This document shows positions 1 to 5,312 of a DNA stretch of 8,372 nt, piece after piece. Position 1 is the stretch's first letter. Every line of letters begins with the position of its first letter. The stretch lies in NCBI GenBank assembly GCA_016649675.1, contig JAENXG010000098.1, forward strand, positions 1-8,372, given 5' to 3'. The translations under genes and the position numbers were made by a program. Below the pieces are notes generated by a model. That model was not told the origin of the DNA. It searched no databases and worked only from the letters and a program-made list of their open reading frames with translations. This DNA comes from Methyloceanibacter sp. GTDB taxonomy: Bacteria > Pseudomonadota > Alphaproteobacteria > Rhizobiales > Methyloligellaceae.

Positions 1-468
1 AATGCCGACAGGGCCCGAGGGTCCTTCGACCGCAAACGGCCGCCCAAGCTCCATAGTGACTCGCTTGACCAGCCGGGAATCGAGCACATCGAAAATGCTG
101 TTGGAGGCAAGAACGCCGAGCACCCGGGCGCTGCCATAGACGGTAAAGGGCTGTCCTTCGCGCAAGGTCAGCAAGCCCGCGATCGCGTCGACATCGCCAT
201 TGGTCAGCACCACCGCCTTGATCGGGCTGTTGCGCGGGCCGCCGTTAGGGTCGGGATGCAGTTCCGGCGTGTCGTTGATCTGCTGCCTCAAGTCGGGAGT
301 GGCGTTGAGCAGGACCCATTGGTGGCCGTCGGCGCTGACGGCGACCGAGGCTTGCGTGCGCGCGGTGAGACCTGCCGCACCCTGACGCACGTCAGCCGAG
401 TTGCGGCCGTTGCAATTCCACTGCGGGAAGCCGCCGCCCGCCGCTGAACCGAGAACTTTTATGACCAT
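1..468 (-). CDS. pqqB: PqqB, coenzyme PQQ biosynthesis protein B (partial, C-terminus beyond left edge)
   Basis: Reading the minus strand from ATG at 468 gives 156 uninterrupted codons running off the left edge, about half of the usual roughly 300-residue PqqB. The N-terminus carries the family hallmark VLGSAAGGGFPQWN (residues 5-18), then LTARTQASVAVSADG, WVLLNATPDLRQQI and IKAVVLTNGDVD...GLLTLREGQPF. PqqB is a cytoplasmic metallo-beta-lactamase-fold protein needed to make the periplasmic cofactor pyrroloquinoline quinone; it has been proposed to act as a hydroxylase on a PQQ precursor. The 468 start fits the family N-terminus; an in-frame ATG at 534 would add 22 proline-rich residues unlike PqqB. 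No strong ribosome site is seen before 468. Oddities: the CxCxxC zinc cluster seen in many PqqBs reads CNGRNS here, and the Asp-His of the DH motif reads Asp-Ala. No pqqA lies just upstream. The identification is secure; the gene is incomplete only because of the window edge. Confidence 0.95.
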   Translation of the reverse strand, partial: MVIKVLGSAAGGGFPQWNCNGRNSADVRQGAAGLTARTQASVAVSADGHQWVLLNATPDLRQQINDTPELHPDPNGGPRNSPIKAVVLTNGDVDAIAGLLTLREGQPFTVYGSARVLGVLASNSIFDVLDSRLVKRVTMELGRPFAVEGPSGPVGI

Positions 469-552
469 GGTGCAAGGATCAGATGGCGGCGGAGGCCGGC
501 CTTCGTCAAGGCCAAAAAATGCGGCTTTCAGCATCGCGAAGGGTGACTTGCG

Positions 553-576
553 AAGACCTCTCGTGAAGCGGGTCTT
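553..576. terminator. weak hairpin between the outer-membrane gene and pqqB
   Basis: AAGACC (553-558) and GGTCTT (571-576) form a perfect 6-base inverted repeat around a 12-base loop, just after the stop of the barrel gene at 584. On the minus strand, the direction of the flanking genes, no T-run follows; on the plus strand only TTTT follows. It could be an attenuator or a 3'-end stabilising hairpin rather than a true intrinsic terminator. Evidence is limited to the repeat itself. Confidence 0.25.
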
Positions 577-583
577 TTGCCTC

Positions 584-1453
584 CTAGAAGTTGAGTTCAC
601 CCTGGAATTTCAGTGCCGTGTCCGACGTTGCGTCAGTCAGCCCGAACTGGAGGCCGACGTTCAGGGAGAACTCCATCGCAGGGGGAACGGCGACCTTGTC
701 TTCGTCGTCGCCTTTCTTGCCTTCTTTCTCCTCGCCCCCGTCGGCGTCGCTCTCGCCGGGATTCCAGAACAAGGTTGGGCCGATGCTGTGGTTTTGATCG
801 TTGAAGGAGCCGGCATTAGCGAGATCCTCGATCTGGCCGAACATCTCGACCCCCACTCCCCAGTGCTTGGCGAAGTCGTATTCGGCGCGCCAGCCATAAT
901 CGAAGCCGAGGCTGTCGGTTTGCCGGTTATCACCCACCTGATCGGTGAAGAGTGGGTTGAGCGTTAGCAGGAGCGGTCCCTTGGCCAGTTCGACGATCGG
1001 GCCGAAGCCGATCTCATCGGCGTTCTGCTCGTCACCATGGTTGATGGCCTTCTCATATCCGCCCTGGATGGCAAGGGCGATACCGTCGCCTTCGCGCTTG
1101 ATCAACTGGTACTGAGCCTCGAATTCGACCGAGCTTACGTTGAAATCCTCGCCATTAGGCTGATCGGTGCCGAGCGTGAAAGAGAATAGCCACCAATTCG
1201 TCAAACCATACTGAGCCTCAAACTCGTGGCTCTGAACGAGTGGTGGTTCCTCCACCGCCGGTAGGCCCCAATGAACCGCGCCACGATATGAAAGTTGGAC
1301 CGCGCCCTTCTCAATGTCGGCTTCCTGAATCTGGAACTCGGCTAGAGCAGATTTTATCGTGCCGATGGTCAGCCCTGCCGCAGCCAGCGCGGAGACCGCA
1401 ACCGACAGCGTCAAGTGCTGCGCCCGGCGCAGTGCGTATGAATGATGTCGCAA
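584..1453 (-). CDS. outer-membrane beta-barrel protein of unknown function
   Basis: From TTG at 1453 the product is 289 residues. It starts with MRHHSYALRRAQHLTLS, a basic then hydrophobic stretch ending in SALA before EFQ, a good signal peptide of about 38 residues. The mature part has alternating, aromatic-rich segments typical of barrel strands (for example FEAQYGLTNWWLFSFTLG and FDYGWRAEYDFAKHWGVGVE). It ends in Phe (FQGELNF), the usual C-terminal signature of outer-membrane barrels. An acidic loop at about residues 233-253 (SDADGGEEKEGKKGDDEDK) sits between late strands. The overall look resembles small 'transporter'-type barrels such as the phenol-degradation MetA-like family, but no precise family is claimed. 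Start choice is uncertain: the frame stays open to TTG at 1597 and has no ATG near the 5' end; 1453 is preferred because it puts the signal peptide at the N-terminus. It lies 115 bases upstream of pqqB on the same strand and may share its transcript. Confidence 0.7.
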   Translation of the reverse strand: MRHHSYALRRAQHLTLSVAVSALAAAGLTIGTIKSALAEFQIQEADIEKGAVQLSYRGAVHWGLPAVEEPPLVQSHEFEAQYGLTNWWLFSFTLGTDQPNGEDFNVSSVEFEAQYQLIKREGDGIALAIQGGYEKAINHGDEQNADEIGFGPIVELAKGPLLLTLNPLFTDQVGDNRQTDSLGFDYGWRAEYDFAKHWGVGVEMFGQIEDLANAGSFNDQNHSIGPTLFWNPGESDADGGEEKEGKKGDDEDKVAVPPAMEFSLNVGLQFGLTDATSDTALKFQGELNF

Positions 1454-1459
1454 GAGCCG

Positions 1460-1466
1460 CCCCCCC
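1460..1466. repeat. seven-base C tract (G tract on the coding strand) just before the barrel start
   Basis: Seven consecutive C on the plus strand, read as seven G on the minus strand, end 6 bases before the preferred TTG start of the barrel gene. It could serve as a poor purine-rich ribosome site. Homopolymers of this kind can slip, but seven is short, and if 1453 is the start a length change would alter only the leader spacing, not the reading frame. Confidence 0.5.
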
Positions 1467-1504
1467 GAGTTGAGCCCTGCAAAGTCTGATTCTTTTTGTC
1501 GCTG

Positions 1505-1520
1505 GAGATTAGCAAATCTC
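1505..1520. repeat. perfect inverted repeat in the leader of the barrel gene
   Basis: GAGATT (1505-1510), loop AGCA, AATCTC (1515-1520): a 6-base perfect stem with a 4-base loop. It lies about 50 bases upstream of the preferred TTG start, so it could fold in the 5' untranslated RNA of the minus-strand gene or act as a protein-binding dyad. No T-run follows in either direction close enough for an intrinsic terminator. Its function is unknown. Confidence 0.4.
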
Positions 1521-1629
1521 TCGCTGCCGACCTTGGCAAAAATAATGCCTGTATTTCCAAAACTCTGGCTGCGACGCGCCGCTGCCCCATGACGCAACCA
1601 TGAAAAGAACCTGACGCGAAGATGAAAAA

Positions 1630-1659
1630 ATCATGACGTGGACCGGAAGACACCGTCAA
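1630..1659 (-). promoter_or_regulatory. candidate sigma-70-type promoter for the barrel gene
   Basis: On the minus strand, TTGACG (1659-1654; 5 of 6 to the -35 consensus) is followed after 18 bases by CATGAT (1635-1630; 4 of 6 to the -10 consensus). Transcription would start near 1620 and read toward the barrel gene, giving a leader of roughly 165 bases that contains the hairpin at 1505-1520. This is a match by eye only, and alphaproteobacterial promoters are often degenerate. Confidence 0.25.
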
Positions 1660-1786
1660 GGTTTAAGGAAAGTGCTGTATAGAGAGCCGAGATATTGTCC
1701 GGCGCCGCGGCCGGCCTGTATCGGCCGAGCGGGAGCCACCATTCGCCTCCTTGCTTATCCCGGGCCTGCGAGGCTTTGCGATAATC

Positions 1787-3382
1787 ATGCGTTATCAAAC
1801 CAAGCTCCTTGTCACCGCAGGATTGCTTCTCGCCATGTCGCTGTCTGCAGCGGCGCTCGCCTATTGGGGCGTCGCCCAGTCCCACAGCTATCTCACGCGC
1901 TCGCGCATTGCCCATGATCAGCTCGAGCGCCAGCTGCAGCTCTCCCGCCACAGCCAACAGCTGTTCAAGGCCTGGACCGACACGCTTCTGACCGGGATCA
2001 CTGACCGTCCCTTGGGCGCCGCCTATTTGCACAAAGTCATCGATTTCGATCTCGCCACCTTGCAGGATCTCTCCGAGCAAGAGCTCGCCCTTGTCGGGCC
2101 CGATGAGCAAAAAGCCGAATCCGCCGAGCTTGCGCGCCTGGCTCAGATTAAGGGGGAGTTCCAGCACACTCTGGATCAGCTCGCCGAGGTCGAGCAGCTG
2201 CGCAGCCGCGGCCGTCCCGACATCGCCTGGCAAAGACTGATCGACCTCTTGAAAGGGGGCATCGACCAGAAGCTCAATGACCTGATCGAGGTCGCCGTGG
2301 CCGACGAAACCGCTGAAGTCGTGAGGATCGACGCCGACGCTGCCCAACTCTTGAGTCGGCTAGAGCGCGTAAGCCAGATCCATGCCGCACTCGCCATTCT
2401 CGCCACCCTGGCGCTCGTGATGCTCCTGTTGCGGGGGTTGCGCGCGCCGCTCGCGGAACTCTTGCGCGGGACCGCCAAGCTTGCCGAAGGCGACCTCTCC
2501 TATCGTATTGCCATTTCCGGACGCGACGAGTTCGCCGATCTTGGCCGGAGCTTCAACCGCATGGCGGGCGATCTACAAGCCCACCAGAAGGCCTTGCAGG
2601 ACGCCCACGCCAATCTCGAATCTGACGTCGCCGAGCGCACTGAGGAGCTTCGCCAGGCCAACGAAACCCTGCGCAAGATCGACGAGACCCGCCGCGGCTT
2701 TTTTGCCGATATCAGCCACGAGCTGCGCACCCCCCTCACCATCATCCGCGGCGAGGGCGAGATCTCGCTGCGCGGCCAGAACAAGCGGGTGGTCGAATAT
2801 AAGCGCTCGATCCTCCGCATCGTCGAGCAAGCGAAGCACCTCTCGCTCCTCGTCAACGACCTTTTATTCATTGCCCGCCAAGGGGCTGGCGCCGCGCGCC
2901 TCAACCTGCAGCCTATCGATCTCGGCGACCTGCTGGAGAAGGTCTGCGGCGACGCCAAGGTGATCGCCCACGGCAGGGCCGTCGATATCGCTTTCGCCAA
3001 CGGCACCGCGCATGACATGGTGCGTGGCGATCCCGCCAGGCTGAGGCAGCTCTTCCTCGTCCTTCTCGATAATGCGGTGCGCTACTCCAAGTCCGAGGGC
3101 GCGGTGAAAGTCGAGATCGGCAGCGGCGACGGCGAGGTCACCGTACGCGTCTCCGACCGTGGTATCGGCATTGCGCCGGAGGAGCTCGACAGGGTCTTCG
3201 AGCGGTTTCGCCGGGGCGGCAATGCCGTGACGGTGAACGAGGAGGGCCTCGGCTTGGGGCTGCCGGTCGCCAAGGCCATCGTCGAAGCGCATAAAGGAAG
3301 AATTGAAATGGCCAGCCGTCTAGGCGAAGGAACGACGGTTACGGTCGCTCTGCCGGCCGAAATCCTGGAGGTAACCGCGTGA
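1787..3382 (+). CDS. membrane sensor histidine kinase with helical periplasmic sensor region
   Basis: The product is 531 residues from ATG 1787, chosen over TTG 1751 because MRYQTKLLVTAGLLLAMSL gives a normal N-terminal membrane anchor; a GAGG lies 13 bases upstream. Order of parts: membrane helix 1 (about 8-28); a periplasmic region of about 170 residues rich in Leu, Glu, Asp and Gln that looks entirely helical; membrane helix 2 (about 198-217); HAMP (about 217-270); a coiled-coil linker; HisKA with FADISHELRTPLT (phosphorylated His about 311); and HATPase with the N box LLDNAVRYS (Asn about 429), G1 DRGIGIAPEE, F box VFERFRR and G2 GLGLGLPVAKAIVEAH. All catalytic boxes are intact, so it should be an active kinase. 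It overlaps the response regulator by 4 bases, so the two are translationally coupled partners. The sensor region is not a PAS or Cache fold I recognise and resembles four-helix-bundle sensors; its ligand is unknown. Context suggests a signal tied to PQQ, alcohol or metal metabolism, which is inference. Confidence 0.93.
   Translation: MRYQTKLLVTAGLLLAMSLSAAALAYWGVAQSHSYLTRSRIAHDQLERQLQLSRHSQQLFKAWTDTLLTGITDRPLGAAYLHKVIDFDLATLQDLSEQELALVGPDEQKAESAELARLAQIKGEFQHTLDQLAEVEQLRSRGRPDIAWQRLIDLLKGGIDQKLNDLIEVAVADETAEVVRIDADAAQLLSRLERVSQIHAALAILATLALVMLLLRGLRAPLAELLRGTAKLAEGDLSYRIAISGRDEFADLGRSFNRMAGDLQAHQKALQDAHANLESDVAERTEELRQANETLRKIDETRRGFFADISHELRTPLTIIRGEGEISLRGQNKRVVEYKRSILRIVEQAKHLSLLVNDLLFIARQGAGAARLNLQPIDLGDLLEKVCGDAKVIAHGRAVDIAFANGTAHDMVRGDPARLRQLFLVLLDNAVRYSKSEGAVKVEIGSGDGEVTVRVSDRGIGIAPEELDRVFERFRRGGNAVTVNEEGLGLGLPVAKAIVEAHKGRIEMASRLGEGTTVTVALPAEILEVTA
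3367..3371 (+). promoter_or_regulatory. ribosome binding site fixing the GTG start of the response regulator
   Basis: GGAGG lies 7 bases before GTG 3379, inside the last codons of the kinase. This supports the GTG start and coupled translation of the pair. Confidence 0.8.
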
Positions 3383-4059
3383 ACGTGCTCCTGGTCGAAG
3401 ACGAGCCGCGCGTCGCCGATTTCATCGACCGCGGCTTGCGCGCCGAAAATCATGGGGTCACCGTCGCCTCCTCCGGCACCGAGGGGGTCGACCTCGCCAA
3501 GACCGGCGAGTTCGACGTCATCGTCCTCGATCTGATGCTGCCCGACATGCACGGCTATGACGTGTGCCAGCGCCTGCGTCTGGAGGGCGACCACACGCCG
3601 ATCTTGATGCTGACCGCCATGGACGCGCTGGAGGACAAGATCAAAGGGTTGAAGACGGGCGCCGACGACTATCTCACCAAGCCCTTCGATTTCGATGAGC
3701 TGCTCGCCCGCATGGAGGCGCTGGTCCGCCGCTCGCACAATTTCGCACCGAGCTCGAACATCTTGCAGGTGGCCGACCTCGTCCTCGATCGGGATCTGCT
3801 CGAAGTGAGGCGCGGCAGCGACACCATCAAGCTCACGGCCAAAGAGCTCGCCATCATCGAGCTGCTGATGAGCGCGCCCGGCCGCGTCTTCTCCCGCACC
3901 CGCATCCTCAACCAGGTGTGGGGCTATAGCGAGGACCCGCTCACCAATGTCGTCGACGTTTATATCGCGCGGCTCCGGCGCAAGATCGACACGCCCGGGC
4001 GCGATCACTTGCTCGAAACCGTGCGGGGCCACGGTTACCGGCTCAAGGCTCCGAGTTGA
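3379..4059 (+). CDS. OmpR/PhoB-family response regulator
   Basis: The product is 226 residues, normal for the family, starting at GTG 3379 within a GTGA overlap with the kinase stop. The receiver domain (about 1-115) has the acidic pocket Glu7-Asp8, the phospho-acceptor Asp51 in VIVLDLMLPDMHGYD, Thr79 in MLTA and Lys101 in YLTKPFDFDELLAR. The winged-helix DNA-binding domain (about 127-224) shows KLTAKELAIIELLM, GRVFSRTRILNQVWGY and the recognition-helix region NVVDVYIARLRRKID, ending in ETVRGHGYRL. All conserved residues are present, so it should be phosphorylated by the adjacent kinase and bind DNA as a dimer. Likely targets are the two intergenic regions flanking this gene pair, at 1454-1786 and 4060-4319. 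It is distinct from LuxR-type PedR regulators. Target genes and physiological signal are unproven. Confidence 0.95.
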   Translation: MNVLLVEDEPRVADFIDRGLRAENHGVTVASSGTEGVDLAKTGEFDVIVLDLMLPDMHGYDVCQRLRLEGDHTPILMLTAMDALEDKIKGLKTGADDYLTKPFDFDELLARMEALVRRSHNFAPSSNILQVADLVLDRDLLEVRRGSDTIKLTAKELAIIELLMSAPGRVFSRTRILNQVWGYSEDPLTNVVDVYIARLRRKIDTPGRDHLLETVRGHGYRLKAPS

Positions 4060-4095
4060 TGTGGCAAAGGAGCCGGGAACATTTGCCCAATGTGG

Positions 4096-4111
4096 TGCCA
4101 AACAGTTGGCA
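4096..4111. promoter_or_regulatory. perfect dyad, candidate operator
   Basis: TGCCAA (4096-4101), ACAG, TTGGCA (4106-4111) is a perfect 16-base dyad. A further TGCC at 4084-4087 lies 12 bases before the TGCC at 4096, close to one helical turn, the kind of spacing seen in OmpR/PhoB direct-repeat sites. Its position between the regulator gene and the importer genes makes the neighbouring response regulator the natural candidate binder, but this is inference. There is no T-run, so it is not an intrinsic terminator. Confidence 0.45.
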
Positions 4112-4127
4112 ATCCGACAATGGAACC

Positions 4128-4155
4128 TTGCTAAGTGCGCCGGGATCGGTAGATT
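4128..4155 (+). promoter_or_regulatory. weak candidate promoter of the importer operon
   Basis: TTGCTA (4128-4133, 4 of 6) and TAGATT (4150-4155, 4 of 6) are separated by 16 bases and lie just downstream of the dyad, leaving a leader of about 155 bases. The poor consensus would fit an activator-dependent promoter. This is a by-eye match. Confidence 0.2.
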
Positions 4156-4307
4156 ATGCGCCGCCACTCTCGCGATCGACGCGCCATAACTTTCCCGGGC
4201 CTCGCCAGAGGGTCACGGCCGCGTTTGCCGCACCCGCGGCGGCAGAGCTGCGTGCGCGCGTCGCCTGGTTAGCCCCAACGCCATCGGATTAGAGCCATAA
4301 CAACGTC

Positions 4308-4313
4308 GAGGAG
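4308..4313 (+). promoter_or_regulatory. ribosome binding site fixing the TTG start of the binding protein
   Basis: GAGGAG lies 6 bases before TTG 4320. The signal peptide begins right after that TTG, so the non-ATG start is well supported. Confidence 0.8.
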
Positions 4314-4319
4314 CGCCCG

Positions 4320-5312
4320 TTGCGGTCAAGTCTGTCAGCTTTCTTGCTCTGCGCCATAGCGAGCCTTGCCTTTGCCGCGCCCGCCGAGGCTACGAGCAAG
4401 GTCAAGGTCGGCGTACTCAAATTCGGCACCGTCAGCTGGGTGCTCGACACCATCCATGCCAACGGCCTCGACAAGGCTGAAGGCATCGAGCTCGACGTTG
4501 TGCCGCTCGCCAGCACCCAGGCGACCGCAGTCGGCCTACAAGGAAGCTCGGTCGACATCATCGCCACCGACTGGCTTTGGGTCTCGCGCGAGCGGAGCGG
4601 CGGCGCCGACTTCACTTTCGCGCCGTTCACCACGGCGCTTGGCGCCATCATGGTGCCCCCCAAGTCCCCGATCAAAACGCTGGGCGATCTCAAAGGCAAG
4701 CGGCTCGGCGTGGCCGGCGGCCCGCTCGACAAGAGCTGGCTCTTGCTCGTGGCCTATGCGCTGCGCACCGCCAATCTCGACCTGAGGACGGAGACCACGC
4801 AGGAATTCGGCGCCCCGCCGCTCCTCACCGAACGGGCAAAGCAGGGCGAGCTCGATGCCGTGCTCAACTTCTGGCCCTATGCGGCAAGGCTCGAGGCGGA
4901 GGGCTTCACCCAGCTGATCGGAGTTGAAGACGTGGTGAGCGAGCTTGGCGCCAAAGGCGAGGTGGCCATGGTCGGCTATGTGTTCAGCGACAGCTGGGCC
5001 AAGGACCATCTCGAAGGCGTGCAAGGCTTCCTGCGCGCAGCAGCGAAGGCCGACGAGCTGCTCGCCACCTCCAACCAGGAATGGGACCGGCTGAAGCCGC
5101 TGATGTCCGAGAACGATCCCACCTTCACCGACGCCACCTTCGAGGCCTTGCGGCGACGTTATCGTGAAGGCATCCCCGAGCGGTCCTCAGCCGAGAACGA
5201 GGCCGATGCCAAGGTCCTCTATCAGTTCCTGCGCGAGCTCGGCGGCGAGAAGCTCGTAGGGCCCGGCACCGAGCTCGCTCCCGGCACGTTCTGGCACGGC
5301 GGCAAGCAATGA
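4320..5312 (+). CDS. periplasmic substrate-binding protein of a nitrate/taurine-type ABC importer
   Basis: The product is 330 residues starting at TTG. MRSSLSAFLLCAIASLAFA followed by APAEA is a signal peptide with likely cleavage near residue 24; the Cys in it is too early for a lipobox. The mature protein begins KVKVGVLKFGTVSWVLDTI and continues with LQGSSVDIIATDWLWVSRE, the lobe-hinge segment DLKGKRLGVAGGPLDKSW, and GELDAVLNFWPYAARLEAEGF. These are features of the SsuA/TauA/NMT1 (NitT/TauT) group of type II binding proteins. It should catch a small solute in the periplasm and deliver it to the permease encoded next, whose ATG overlaps this stop in an ATGA. The family covers sulfonates, nitrate, bicarbonate, thiamine precursors and others, and the sequence alone does not decide. 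The aromatic run TDWLWVS and the WPY segment may line the pocket. Its place between a two-component system and PQQ-associated genes suggests a role in that pathway, which is inference. Confidence 0.88.
   Translation: MRSSLSAFLLCAIASLAFAAPAEATSKVKVGVLKFGTVSWVLDTIHANGLDKAEGIELDVVPLASTQATAVGLQGSSVDIIATDWLWVSRERSGGADFTFAPFTTALGAIMVPPKSPIKTLGDLKGKRLGVAGGPLDKSWLLLVAYALRTANLDLRTETTQEFGAPPLLTERAKQGELDAVLNFWPYAARLEAEGFTQLIGVEDVVSELGAKGEVAMVGYVFSDSWAKDHLEGVQGFLRAAAKADELLATSNQEWDRLKPLMSENDPTFTDATFEALRRRYREGIPERSSAENEADAKVLYQFLRELGGEKLVGPGTELAPGTFWHGGKQ

Larger units (their letters stand above)
1454..1786. promoter_or_regulatory. divergent intergenic region between barrel gene and histidine kinase
   Basis: These 333 bases separate two divergently transcribed genes and should hold both promoters and any operators. 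They are visibly more AT-rich at 1485-1680 than the flanking genes, as expected for regulatory DNA. They contain a run of seven C at 1460-1466, a perfect hairpin at 1505-1520, alternating TGCC/GGCA elements at 1525-1549, a candidate minus-strand promoter, and GC-rich palindromic sequence at 1701-1727. Open frames crossing it (for example from 1633 plus and 1659 minus) show no recognisable protein features. Confidence 0.5.
4060..4319. promoter_or_regulatory. intergenic region upstream of the ABC importer operon
   Basis: These 260 bases lie between the response regulator and the importer operon, too long for simple read-through alone and suited to a separate promoter. They hold GGCAAA/TTTGCC arms (4063-4068 and 4082-4087), a perfect dyad at 4096-4111 and a weak promoter candidate at 4128-4155. 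No T-tract terminator follows the regulator stop. The open frames crossing it show no protein features I recognise. Confidence 0.5.

Noticed and set aside
469..534. Upstream in-frame extension of pqqB from ATG 534, or a short peptide that might be pqqA
   Set aside because: The added residues are proline-rich, lack the Glu and Tyr of PqqA, have no ribosome site, and do not occur in PqqB N-termini.
401..967. Plus-strand open frame with a hydrophobic stretch, opposite the barrel gene and pqqB start
   Set aside because: The minus strand encodes a barrel with signal peptide and C-terminal Phe plus unmistakable PqqB; the plus frame has no independent support.
1701..1727. GC-rich palindromic stretch with CGGCC/GGCCG arms as a possible terminator or operator
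   Set aside because: Such short GC palindromes are expected by chance at this base composition, and no T-run follows.
1633..1917. Small plus-strand open frame starting MTWTGRH that runs into the kinase gene
   Set aside because: It overlaps the kinase in another frame, has Arg/Pro-rich composition typical of shadow frames, and is not PqqA-like.
1631..2347. Minus-strand open frame of about 238 codons opposite the kinase sensor region
   Set aside because: It overlaps the real kinase gene, and its residues mirror that gene's codons without any recognisable family.
3082..4167. Long minus-strand open frame of about 361 codons opposite the kinase end and response regulator
   Set aside because: It is antisense to two proteins with complete catalytic motifs; its translation shows no domain and is explained by GC-rich codon bias.
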